From assembly GCF_900142015.1 (NCBI RefSeq), contig NZ_FQZN01000003.1, forward strand, positions 124,001-188,000: 64,000 nt of DNA, given 5' to 3'. The stretch comes from Bacteroides stercorirosoris (GTDB taxonomy: Bacteria; Bacteroidota; Bacteroidia; Bacteroidales; Bacteroidaceae). The translations under genes and the position numbers were made by a program. How positions within the stretch are numbered: position 1 is the stretch's first letter; every line of letters starts with the position of its first letter. Shown in pieces: positions 15,112 through 24,105 of the stretch. The notes below the pieces were generated by a model that searched no databases, was not told the origin of the DNA, and worked only from the letters and a program-made list of their open reading frames with translations.

Positions 15112-16542
15112 TTACTTCCGGAAAGTAATATCTTCTGTATGTTCACCCACAAAGATGCGTGCCATATCTCCGGTCTTATACCATTTGGGTTTATCGGGCA
15201 TGTCATCATAAATCACTTCACCGTTGATTTGTAAGTTTTCAAAACGAATGTTTTTCACTTTCCGTTCTTTGTCATAGCCGATAATCATGGAAACTTCCGC
15301 ATTCTCTCCCGTGTAGGAGATGTCCTTGAACAATACATTCTCAATGCCTCTGCCCGGTGCTTTGCAATATTTCTCATTGTAGAAGATGCGCAAATTGACT
15401 AACTGTCCTTGTCTGAAATCTTCTATCCGAATATTCTCGAAACGCACATTGCGGATCAGATTATTATCGCCCGCATTGATGGCGAGGCAGCCTTGATAAT
15501 CCAATTGCTTCTCTTTATGATCCAAAATGTCGATATTGATATAATTCAGGTTTTCCAGAATCTCAGGGTTTTCAACGTCTCCGTGAATACCGATAAAGAT
15601 GGGGTGCGCTACATCCGCCCAAAGGGTAGAGTTTTGCATGGTGATATTTTTGCAACCGCCGGTAAATCCCAGACGAGTTCCGTAGACAGTGGTGCAATCG
15701 TCGGAGTTACGGCAAAATACGCCGTCGAACAATACATTGTTGCTGGCAAATACATTCATGCCGTCACCCCATCCGTAAGAACTGATGGATTTTACATTGC
15801 GTATCGTTATGCTGTCCGATCCTCCTGTGGGGCATTGGGTAGTGATAACTCCTTCTACTAATACATTTTTGGAATTGACGATACGTAGTCCTGCCCGGCG
15901 TTCGGGAATAACGATACCTCTTCCCAGAATCTTCACATTCTGAGCATTTACCACTTGGATGCATCCTTTTACGAGAGCTCCTCCCGCTACATAAACCGTC
16001 TTTCCGGACGGAACATTCAGTGTGTCTCCGGGAAAAGTGTGTATGCCCGGACCTAAGTAAATCAGATTCTTATCCTTCAGTTTTTTGGGTTTCTTCTCAT
16101 CTATCGGATTGGCAAACAGATGAAGATTATGGAAAATATCTCCATTTACTTCTACCGACAAGTTGCGCGGGCAGTTCAGTTTGAAGGTCATTGTATTACC
16201 GTCTATCGAAGGGACTATTCCGTAAGATAACGGTCGGATACGACCCGTTTGGATTGTTCCGTGATTGAACGTTACCGATACTTCCACTTCGCCTGAAAAG
16301 TCGAAATAGCTCATGGAGGCATTTTCTACATTATGCTTGTTTCCTTGCACTTCGTCTACTTGGACAAGGTATGTGTCAATGGGTTTCCAGTCTTTCCCGC
16401 TTTCCCTCACTTTGACAGTAAAGTCATTCATCAACTCAGCCCCTTCTGGTGCTGGGTAGGTCACTAATTGGCTTTGTGAATGGGCATTATGGGTGGTGTA
16501 TAACAATACACCTGCTATAAATATGAATTTTCTTAATGTCAT
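15112..16542 (-). CDS. GH28/GH49-like right-handed beta-helix glycosidase, 476 aa
   Basis: A signal peptide (residues 1-22) precedes an N-terminal beta-sandwich (about 25-125), then a parallel beta-helix with many NVxFxxI-type rungs (LRIVNSKNVLVEGV, NNVLFDGVFCRNSDDCTTVYG, ENVLFKDISY). NSDDCTTVYG carries the Asp pair expected in GH28-type active sites, and HPIFIGIHGD replaces the canonical GHG segment. The sandwich plus helix layout is also that of GH49 dextranases, so the family stays open between GH28 and GH49-like. It is the last gene of the polysaccharide utilisation locus, 184 bp after susD, and is probably periplasmic or surface-exposed. Confidence 0.72.
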   Translation of the reverse strand: MTLRKFIFIAGVLLYTTHNAHSQSQLVTYPAPEGAELMNDFTVKVRESGKDWKPIDTYLVQVDEVQGNKHNVENASMSYFDFSGEVEVSVTFNHGTIQTGRIRPLSYGIVPSIDGNTMTFKLNCPRNLSVEVNGDIFHNLHLFANPIDEKKPKKLKDKNLIYLGPGIHTFPGDTLNVPSGKTVYVAGGALVKGCIQVVNAQNVKILGRGIVIPERRAGLRIVNSKNVLVEGVITTQCPTGGSDSITIRNVKSISSYGWGDGMNVFASNNVLFDGVFCRNSDDCTTVYGTRLGFTGGCKNITMQNSTLWADVAHPIFIGIHGDVENPEILENLNYINIDILDHKEKQLDYQGCLAINAGDNNLIRNVRFENIRIEDFRQGQLVNLRIFYNEKYCKAPGRGIENVLFKDISYTGENAEVSMIIGYDKERKVKNIRFENLQINGEVIYDDMPDKPKWYKTGDMARIFVGEHTEDITFRK

Positions 16543-16726
16543 TTTACGGTATTTAATTTATCGTATTATTCATAATACGGATAATAGTGGAAATGTACTT
16601 AATATGAATGGAAATTACAACGATATAATGTTATTTTTTGGGGAAAAGGTCCGTAAATATCTTATTGGATAATTACGGACCTTCCATAAAATATAATTAA
16701 TCTATTGAAACTTCTCTTATTTCAGA

Positions 16727-18736
16727 TTACCATCCCGGATTCTGTACCAGTTGCGGATTTAAGCGCATCTGATTTTTAGGTATCGGAGCCAGATAATCAC
16801 GTTGACTGTATAGGAGGTTTTCTGCCAGGTTGGCAATGGGACGTCCATAGTCAGGGTCATTAGGACCGGAACCTTCATAGATACCATATGTCATTGGATA
16901 TTTATCCGGTTGATAACAAGGTTCACCGAAATGTGAAGCATCATTGGCGGTAGCTGTCATGTATGCTGTGCCATAGATGGGACGCCCAAGTTTTTGGCCT
17001 GTGAGGTTAATGTGTGCAATGCCCCAACGTTTCAGGTCGTTTTCGCGAAAACCTTCACCGAAGAGTTCGCAAGCACGTTCGCGGCGGATTTCATCCAACA
17101 TGTTCATCTTCTTGCATATCGTTTTTCCTGATTTGTGGTCGAAGTAACCGGCATCCCATATGTTGGCAATTAGAGCATTGGTCAATGGAGCCACTCTGGC
17201 ACGTGCACGATTCTTGTTGACTGAGAAGTTCAGATCTTCATCAGAAATTGTTCCATTGCCCAGTTCTACAGCTGCCTCCGCATAAATCAGATGTACTTCG
17301 GCAAGGCGGATGAGCGGGTAGTCTGCTGATTCGGTATTATCAGCTCTACCGGCACCTTCCGGCAAGAATTTGCGACCTGTATATACGTTGTGTGTTCCAC
17401 CATATACAGTAGGAGTGTAAATTGCATTTTTGCTGGAGAAAGCGGGATCTTTAGGATCATAAACCGGTTTCGGGTAAACAGGGTCAGGATATGGATGGCC
17501 TGCTTCGGTACATTGTACTCCATAAGCGGTAGAACTTCTCCAACTTGGTCTGTCCGGCATGTAGATGGAACCGATAAAGCGGTAATCGCGATTGCGGAAT
17601 TCATTGTAAAAATGCTTGTAACCTAAGAAGTCGGGATTATTCTTTGCATCGGTCATATTGCCAGTGGTGCTGATACGGATCGGGAGTCCGTTGCGGCATA
17701 AGAACATTTCACCAAAATAGGCGCTCATGTTGTAACCTTGTCCACTGGAAATGGCATGACCAATATTGATACCTCCTCTTTTCACGTCATAGTCATATTT
17801 TACACTGAGAATGAATTCTTTGTTCATTGATTTGCCTGCATTTTTAAAGTTGCTGATATTTCCTCCCTTTTCATCAATGCTGAACAGATAATAATAGCTC
17901 AGTGAGTCACATTCGTTCCACAGTTGGAAAGTGCCTGTTTCAGCTTCATTAATGACATCCTTTGCCATTTGTTTGGATTCGGTCAGCATTTCGGTAATAG
18001 AAGGATAGCCTTCTGGCTTCACAGTACCGGCACCTATGCTTGAGCCGTCACCGTCAAGATTGTAGTCAATGCTGGGAACATATTTCTCCCATGTAGCTTC
18101 GTATAGCAGTACTCGTGCCAAAAATGCTTTGGCGGCTTCCTGGCTGATCTTACCTTTATCGTTGTCTGCAATGTCTTTTTCTTTGGGCAATAACCGGGCA
18201 GCTTCCCGTAAATCTTTGATAATGAAATCTATCACTTCATAACGGCTGTTACGAGCTCCCTTTACCACCGGATCGTTTATATCAAGTGTATGGTCTACAA
18301 TGGGGATACCGCCGAAATATTGGAGCAGATAAAAGTGCTGCCAAGCACGGAAGAAATAGGCGGTTCCTACTGAAGGGGCTATGTCATTCTGGTTACCGCT
18401 ATATGCTTTTGCTTTATCCAACAGGATATTGCAGGTACGTATATGTCCGTAAGGCTTGTCCCAATGCCAGTCTGATTCACCGACGGATCCGCCACCGTTA
18501 GTACTCAGACCGAAGAGATCCGTTCCTTTATCTTTATACAGAGCTGAGGCTCCGTTATAGTCTTTCCAGCCTTCCATATTATACAACGCATTGGCTGCTT
18601 GCTTAAACTGGTCGGGATTCTGGAAGAAGATAGCTTCGGTACCTTGTGATAAGGGTTCCTTATTGAGGAAATCACTGCACCCACTCATCAACATGGCGAG
18701 TGCCACAAATGAAGTTGCTATATTTATATATTTCAT
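16727..18736 (-). CDS. susD: SusD/RagB-family glycan-binding lipoprotein, 669 aa
   Basis: A lipoprotein signal (LAMLMSGC, Cys20) is followed by SDFLNKEPLSQ, the hallmark start of SusD-like proteins. TPR-like helices follow, with SAKAFLARVLLYEATW-type segments, and the conserved C-terminal RLAEVHLIYAEAAVELGN and RRERACELFGEGFRENDLKRWG. It ends LNPQLVQNPGW, the usual terminal motif. At 669 aa it is longer than SusD of starch loci but normal for large-ligand systems. It sits on the cell surface as the lid of the SusC pore. It starts 28 bp after the susC stop, so the two are co-expressed. Confidence 0.95.
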   Translation of the reverse strand: MKYINIATSFVALAMLMSGCSDFLNKEPLSQGTEAIFFQNPDQFKQAANALYNMEGWKDYNGASALYKDKGTDLFGLSTNGGGSVGESDWHWDKPYGHIRTCNILLDKAKAYSGNQNDIAPSVGTAYFFRAWQHFYLLQYFGGIPIVDHTLDINDPVVKGARNSRYEVIDFIIKDLREAARLLPKEKDIADNDKGKISQEAAKAFLARVLLYEATWEKYVPSIDYNLDGDGSSIGAGTVKPEGYPSITEMLTESKQMAKDVINEAETGTFQLWNECDSLSYYYLFSIDEKGGNISNFKNAGKSMNKEFILSVKYDYDVKRGGINIGHAISSGQGYNMSAYFGEMFLCRNGLPIRISTTGNMTDAKNNPDFLGYKHFYNEFRNRDYRFIGSIYMPDRPSWRSSTAYGVQCTEAGHPYPDPVYPKPVYDPKDPAFSSKNAIYTPTVYGGTHNVYTGRKFLPEGAGRADNTESADYPLIRLAEVHLIYAEAAVELGNGTISDEDLNFSVNKNRARARVAPLTNALIANIWDAGYFDHKSGKTICKKMNMLDEIRRERACELFGEGFRENDLKRWGIAHINLTGQKLGRPIYGTAYMTATANDASHFGEPCYQPDKYPMTYGIYEGSGPNDPDYGRPIANLAENLLYSQRDYLAPIPKNQMRLNPQLVQNPGW

Positions 18737-18764
18737 ATTCTTGTATTATTTATAGGTTTATGAT

Positions 18765-21700
18765 TTAGAATGTAATGTCTACACCGAATGACAGTAAACG
18801 GCTGAATGGGAAGGTACTGTTGGAGGCTTCACCATGTTCAGGGTCATAACCGTCTTTGATTTTGGTCCATTCCCAGAGGTCTTCACCAGAAAAATAGATT
18901 CTCACTTTACTTAATGCGGCTTTTTGGGTCCATGTCTTCGGAAGTGTATAGCCAAGTACCAGTGACTTCAAACGGATGTATGTGGAATTTTGCACACTGA
19001 CATCTTTGTTTTCGTAGTTCCATCTATTGAAACCGGAGTCACGCGAAGCAATTGTATATTCGTTGGTCGGATTGTCTTCAGACCACATTTTACCCATAAA
19101 AGTGGTGTTTTGCATTACATAGTTTACTACCCATGGAGCATAAATACTACCTGTTCTTAATACTCTCTGCTTTCCTACACCTTGGAAGAAAGCCTGGAAA
19201 TCGATACCATTCCATTCCAAACCGGCTTTTAAGCCGAATACGAGGTGCGGATCTGCGTCGCCGGCATAAATCAAGTCTTCTCTTGTGACAGCGCCGTCAC
19301 CGTTAGCGTCAACTACTTTGCGTGCGCCCGGACGTAAAGTGTTGGTACTTTTGGCCAATGGAGTAGGGAGAATATTCCCTGATTTCGGTCCTGATTTGTC
19401 TGCATTCCAATAATACATTTCATAGTAAGCGTCTACCTCTTCTTGGTTTTGGAAGACACCATCGGTTTGGTATACATAGATTGCATTTCTAGGTTTTCCA
19501 ATCAGACGATTCTTGTTTGTTCCGGGATCAGGCTGGTTCTCATTATTTTCCAGGCGAACCACTTTTGATGAAGCATCGGATAAAGAACCGCCTAGATGAT
19601 AGGCTACCTGACCGATTTTATCTCGCCAGTTCAATTCAAGTTCCCAACCACGCGTACGGAATTTACCATTATTTGATTTTGGAGCACCTGTTCCCAATAT
19701 AGACGGGTAGGTGACGCTAATGAACATACCGTTGTTTTCTTTCTGGAATAATTCGAGAGTACCTGATAATCTATTATTCAAGAGGGTGAAGTCTAAACCG
19801 AAATTGTGGCTGTCGATGGTTTCCCAGGTGCGTGAAGCAGAGCGCATTCCGTCAACCCACATAGATGGCTGGGAAGTTAAAGCGCCATTACCAAAATATG
19901 CCGTACCGGATTTGATCAGAGCGTATTGTTCGTAATTGTCAATACCAGTTACACTACCTGTTTTACCATAGTTATAACGTACTTTCAGAAAATCGAGCCA
20001 ATTGATACCTTCCATGAACTTTTCTTGAGAAATAACCCAGGCTCCAGAAATGGAGTAGAAGTTTTTCCAGCGTTGGCTGGGGTGTAATTTGGATGAGCCG
20101 TCGCGACGTCCCAGAAAGTCAACCAAATATTTGTCCATATAGCCATAGCGCAAACGGGTAACATAAGAGAGAAATCCCCATGAACTTTGACCTCCATCGG
20201 CTTTATTGCTTGAACTGGAAATGTAAACATCAAGATCTGTCAGGTCGGAACCTTCATATAACGGTCCCATATTGCGTTCTGCAAAAATTCTTTTATAGTT
20301 TTCTTCCTCAGCAGTCATACCTAACATGGCTGATACGCTGTGTGCGCTATTGAATGTATGGTTGTAGTCAATAAATGCACCATACGTTCTACTTTCCCAT
20401 TTTTTCATTTCTTCACTCAGACCGCCGGGAGCGTTTCGGGTGTTTTGTAAATGGCCTTCCCAATCATAGTATTTTATCGCTTTGCCAACGCTTTGCACAT
20501 TTTGCTGTACAAGTTTATAAGCGCCTGTTCCGGATACTACAAGACCGTCAACGTATTTGGAGAGATCCAATGAAGCTTTTGCAGTGGCTCGGAATGTAGT
20601 CCACCCGGTTTTTACTTGTCCGCCTCCTACGATACCACCTACATAGTTTCTATAGCCGAACGTATCATAGAATTGTCCATCTTTGTTGTAGTAAGGCCAG
20701 AACCAAGGATCGTAATAACCAGCTCCGACATCTGTTTTCGGAGTGGTGATATCGCGTTTTTCGTAAGACATACCGGTTTCTATCTTAAACATCTTGGTTG
20801 CCTGATAATCCATATTCAAACGTCCGCTGTATTTGGTTTCACCATCATCCGCTATTTTTAATTGCGATTGACTATCGGCATACCCTAAAGATGCACGATA
20901 TGCGAACTTTTCATCGGCACCGGAAACGCTGAACGAATGCTTGTGAGAGAAAGCAGAACCGTACATGGCATCCATAAAGTAATTGCCCGGTTCATAACGG
21001 AGTATCTTACCACTGTTATTCAGTGTTAATGTTTCACCATTACGCAATGCGTCAAAAAGTTTCCGGTTTTTATAGCTAACACCGGTTTCGATGTCATTTC
21101 CGGACAATACGCTACCGAATATCCACCAGAAACCATCCTGAGCTTCCATTTCTGCGATTGTCATTCCGGGCTGTGTAACCGACCAGTCGTTTACTTGCGC
21201 TTCGTAAAACATGTCCAAAAATTGAGCGTTGGTGGTAAGTGGTGTTTGGATACCATCGATTGTTGTACTAAACGATCCGTTATAAGAGATTTGCGCCTTC
21301 CCTTTTTTCCCGCGTTTGGTGGTAACCAACACTACGCCCGCTGCCGAACGTGCACCATAAATAGCAGCAGAAGCGTCTTTCAATACGGAGATGTTTTCAA
21401 TGTCATTGCCATCCATGTTGTTCAGTTCATCTACAGAACCGGCTACACCGTCAATAAGTATTAATGGAGACGTGTTGTTGACAGAAACGTCACCTCGTAT
21501 TTTCAGTGAGGCTCCTTCGCTACCAGGGCGGCTTGAGGAACGCGTTACGGTCAGTCCCGGTACGGCACCTTGCAAGGCCACCGTAGGGTTACTTATCACA
21601 CGGTCCTTGAACGCTTCATCACCTTTGATCTGAGAGATGGCGCTGGTTAGAGACGCTTTTTTCTGTGAACCGTAACCGGTAACTACTACTTCGTCCAATA

Positions 21701-22037
21701 ACTCGGAATCTTCTTGTAGTGTGACGTGTATGGTAGTCTTTCCGCTGATGGAAACTTCATGTGTTTTGTAACCGATGAAGGAAATAACCAATGTACCTTT
21801 GGCGTTGTTTAAAGTAAAGTTACCATTAATATCAGTTATGGTTCCGTTGGCAGTACTGCCCTTTACGGTGACATTTGCACCGATAATGGGTTCGCCTTCT
21901 TTGTCTACTACTGTACCGTGTATGGTTTGTCCGGCTTGTTTTACTTCTTGCGTAACTTCCACTGCCGCATTGACGTTATATGCGGGAGATAATATTGTCA
22001 GGCAGAAAGCGGCCGCAAATATAATTCTCTTTCTCAT
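18765..22037 (-). CDS. susC: SusC/RagA-family TonB-dependent transporter, 1090 aa
   Basis: Outer-membrane importer for oligosaccharides bound by SusD. A signal peptide (1-24) is followed by a carboxypeptidase-like regulatory domain (about 38-110, GTVVDKEGEPIIGANVTVKG), the TonB-box-like region LLDEVVVTGYGSQKKASLT, the plug (with LILIDGVAG and ISVLKDASAAIYGARSAAGVVLVTTK), and a long beta-barrel ending in SFGVDITF. There is no N-terminal STN signalling domain, so it cannot feed an anti-sigma factor in the classical way even though an ECF sigma gene lies upstream. Operon order is sigma, lipoprotein, susC, susD, glycosidase. Confidence 0.96.
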   Translation of the reverse strand: MRKRIIFAAAFCLTILSPAYNVNAAVEVTQEVKQAGQTIHGTVVDKEGEPIIGANVTVKGSTANGTITDINGNFTLNNAKGTLVISFIGYKTHEVSISGKTTIHVTLQEDSELLDEVVVTGYGSQKKASLTSAISQIKGDEAFKDRVISNPTVALQGAVPGLTVTRSSSRPGSEGASLKIRGDVSVNNTSPLILIDGVAGSVDELNNMDGNDIENISVLKDASAAIYGARSAAGVVLVTTKRGKKGKAQISYNGSFSTTIDGIQTPLTTNAQFLDMFYEAQVNDWSVTQPGMTIAEMEAQDGFWWIFGSVLSGNDIETGVSYKNRKLFDALRNGETLTLNNSGKILRYEPGNYFMDAMYGSAFSHKHSFSVSGADEKFAYRASLGYADSQSQLKIADDGETKYSGRLNMDYQATKMFKIETGMSYEKRDITTPKTDVGAGYYDPWFWPYYNKDGQFYDTFGYRNYVGGIVGGGQVKTGWTTFRATAKASLDLSKYVDGLVVSGTGAYKLVQQNVQSVGKAIKYYDWEGHLQNTRNAPGGLSEEMKKWESRTYGAFIDYNHTFNSAHSVSAMLGMTAEEENYKRIFAERNMGPLYEGSDLTDLDVYISSSSNKADGGQSSWGFLSYVTRLRYGYMDKYLVDFLGRRDGSSKLHPSQRWKNFYSISGAWVISQEKFMEGINWLDFLKVRYNYGKTGSVTGIDNYEQYALIKSGTAYFGNGALTSQPSMWVDGMRSASRTWETIDSHNFGLDFTLLNNRLSGTLELFQKENNGMFISVTYPSILGTGAPKSNNGKFRTRGWELELNWRDKIGQVAYHLGGSLSDASSKVVRLENNENQPDPGTNKNRLIGKPRNAIYVYQTDGVFQNQEEVDAYYEMYYWNADKSGPKSGNILPTPLAKSTNTLRPGARKVVDANGDGAVTREDLIYAGDADPHLVFGLKAGLEWNGIDFQAFFQGVGKQRVLRTGSIYAPWVVNYVMQNTTFMGKMWSEDNPTNEYTIASRDSGFNRWNYENKDVSVQNSTYIRLKSLVLGYTLPKTWTQKAALSKVRIYFSGEDLWEWTKIKDGYDPEHGEASNSTFPFSRLLSFGVDITF

Positions 22038-22072
22038 GATATAAATATTTTTCTTATTAGTATTAGGATTTA

Positions 22073-23326
22073 TTATTCGGCACCATATACATTCAGGTCT
22101 GCAAGCATTGCCTGTGAACCGGTTCCTTTATGTTCTGTTCCGAAATAAATTTTAATATATCTTGCTTTAGGCGTTGTTGGCAAACCGCATGATTGCGGAG
22201 TATTTATATTGGGGTCAAAAGCGAATGAACCGTGGTCAACCCAATTCCAGCTATCGGGATTTTTCACATCTGTTGCACCAGCTTCGCTACAAGTGTAAAT
22301 TTTTTGGCCTTTCTGACCTCTGGCGTCGTTTTGACGGCGTGTCAACTCAATGCTCGCTACGGTAATTTCTTTGCCCATGTCAAGTATGAACCAGTGAGGA
22401 TAATTGGTTGCAGGAGTCTTCCAGGAAGCATGCCAATAAGTATTCAGGCTGCCATCTATCATAGAAACCACACGCCCGTTTTTTAAACCGTCTTTGTCGC
22501 TTTCGCCGATAGCTTCCTGTGAACTGTAACCTATAGTACCCTCACTGGAATCTTCTTTATATTCCGGGAACGACCAGTTGCTACGGTCTATCTTTGCTGC
22601 CAGAATAGGAGTCACTTTTAGCTCTTTCGCATCTGATGCGTTTTCATATTCATCTTCAGCACTGGCAAGGATGACACATTCACCACTAAGAAATTCGTTG
22701 TTACTGTCAGCAAGCATCACGAGCTTTGGACCCTTCGAATTGCCCGGAGCTTCGAATTTGATGGAGCCTGCTTTGCTTTCATTATTTACTTCATAATATT
22801 TCAGTGCTATCAGAACACTATTGTTAAATTTGTTTTCGTAGTTCACTAACACGCCGCCAAGTACAGGTTCAAGGCTGATGGTCTTAACTACTTCCAAAAA
22901 GGCCGGGCTGTCAGGCGCTTGCGATACTTCTACAGCACCTTTATTATTACCTCTTACAGAACATGCAAACAATGAAAAAGACTTGGGCTGGGTGTCTGCA
23001 AATCCTTTGATAGTGGCTGTAGCAACACGGCTCTCATTTGCTCTGTCTTTAGAAACCATAGTATACGACTTTTCCCCTTTTGAATTTGTATACTCTATTT
23101 TAGTATACATGAAACTGGAATTTTCCGGGTTGGTCCATGTAAGGTAAACTTCACCCGGACCGGCGGCTGTAGTCACGTTGGTGACTTTGTCGGGTGCCTT
23201 ATCATTAATTGACACTTTCCCTTCTATGTCATCTCCACATGAACTGGAAATGACAGATAGAAAAGAAAAAAATACCGTAGAAAGCAAGACTTTCTTCAAC
23301 GGAGAACTTAACGAATCTTTCTTCAT
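22073..23326 (-). CDS. Surface lipoprotein, DUF4959/DUF5000-discoidin type, 417 aa
   Basis: The lipobox ends at Cys30 (SVISSSC), followed by GDD. A fibronectin-like domain (DKVTNVTTAAGPGEVYLTWTNP, about 45-125) matches DUF4959. The middle is beta-rich. The C-terminal ~130 residues look like an F5/8-type discoidin domain (IDGSLNTYWHASW, HWFILDMGKEITVASIELTRRQ, ARYIKIYFGTE). This is the layout of a surface glycan-binding protein. It lies upstream of susC, not in the usual place after susD, and 44 bp after the sigma factor, so it probably serves the same SusCD pair. Confidence 0.85.
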   Translation of the reverse strand: MKKDSLSSPLKKVLLSTVFFSFLSVISSSCGDDIEGKVSINDKAPDKVTNVTTAAGPGEVYLTWTNPENSSFMYTKIEYTNSKGEKSYTMVSKDRANESRVATATIKGFADTQPKSFSLFACSVRGNNKGAVEVSQAPDSPAFLEVVKTISLEPVLGGVLVNYENKFNNSVLIALKYYEVNNESKAGSIKFEAPGNSKGPKLVMLADSNNEFLSGECVILASAEDEYENASDAKELKVTPILAAKIDRSNWSFPEYKEDSSEGTIGYSSQEAIGESDKDGLKNGRVVSMIDGSLNTYWHASWKTPATNYPHWFILDMGKEITVASIELTRRQNDARGQKGQKIYTCSEAGATDVKNPDSWNWVDHGSFAFDPNINTPQSCGLPTTPKARYIKIYFGTEHKGTGSQAMLADLNVYGAE

Positions 23327-23370
23327 AAATTCTTAATTTAAAATTAACGTTATTATTGTAAATCTAATTA

Positions 23371-23886
23371 TTAGATGCACTGTTTGATGTAATTACGTAT
23401 TTCCTTACGGCTTGTAAAAAGATGGTTTTCGACCGTGCGGAGAGATATGCTGAGCGCTGTGGAAATCTCAGCGATGGATTTATTCTCAAAGCGATTCATA
23501 GTGTAGACCTTCTTACGTTGGTCGGAGAGCGTAGAAAGCTTGTGTTTCTCTAAGAGCGAAAGCTCTTTTGCTATAATCAGGCTTTCTGTCTCGTTTGTAT
23601 AGGTTATGGTATGGTCATATATATAAGAGGTGATTTCCTGCTTTTTATAATAACGACGCAGGTAATCATTCAACAGATTACGGGCGATGGTGAAAATGAA
23701 GTATTTCACGGTATCGGGGCGAAGCATTTGCTTGTAATCCATCAGACGCAGGAATACATCCTGAGATAAGTCTTTGGCTGTTTCCTGATTATTGATTCTT
23801 GTATTAATATAAGCACATACAAATGGGTAGTACTTTTTATAAGAATCGGTAATGAGGCAAGAGGATTTCGGCTTTAAGTCTTCCAT
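23371..23886 (-). CDS. ECF RNA polymerase sigma factor, 171 aa
   Basis: Sigma-70 family, extracytoplasmic-function type. Region 2 spans about residues 15-80 (AKDLSQDVFLRLMDY, then VKYFIFTIARNLLNDYLRRYY). Region 4 spans about 115-168 (RKKVYTMNRFENKSIAEISTALSISLRTVENHLFTSRKEI). No anti-sigma (FecR-like) gene is adjacent, unlike most sigma/SusC systems in Bacteroides. It heads the operon for the SusC/SusD locus and may activate it. A TATTTTTG promoter box lies at 23951-23958. Confidence 0.92.
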   Translation of the reverse strand: MEDLKPKSSCLITDSYKKYYPFVCAYINTRINNQETAKDLSQDVFLRLMDYKQMLRPDTVKYFIFTIARNLLNDYLRRYYKKQEITSYIYDHTITYTNETESLIIAKELSLLEKHKLSTLSDQRKKVYTMNRFENKSIAEISTALSISLRTVENHLFTSRKEIRNYIKQCI

Positions 23887-23950
23887 GCTTTCGATTTTTG
23901 GTTGTACAAATTGCTGTTAATTGCGCTTCTCTTTGTCAAGAAGTTCAATG

Positions 23951-23958
23951 CAAAAATA
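23951..23958 (-). promoter_or_regulatory. -7 box TATTTTTG upstream of the sigma gene
   Basis: The minus strand matches TAnnTTTG about 65 nt before the start codon at 23886. It is probably the housekeeping promoter for the sigma-susCD operon. Confidence 0.5.
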
Positions 23959-24060
23959 GGTAACAACCAGTAGATGAAGAATGAAAAACAGGTGGAAGGT
24001 GTATCAAACTTATGAAAGATACAATGTATGTATAATGTTGTTGATTATCAGTGAGATATG

Positions 24061-24086
24061 GCGGTATCACAAATGAGTGATACCGC
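24061..24086 (-). terminator. Hairpin after the first AraC-type membrane regulator
   Basis: GCGGTATCAC (24061-24070) pairs with GTGATACCGC (24077-24086), loop 6 nt, about 20 bp after the regulator stop. No clear U tract. Confidence 0.5.
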
Positions 24087-24105
24087 TGTCTGAGTGGACG
24101 GAAAG

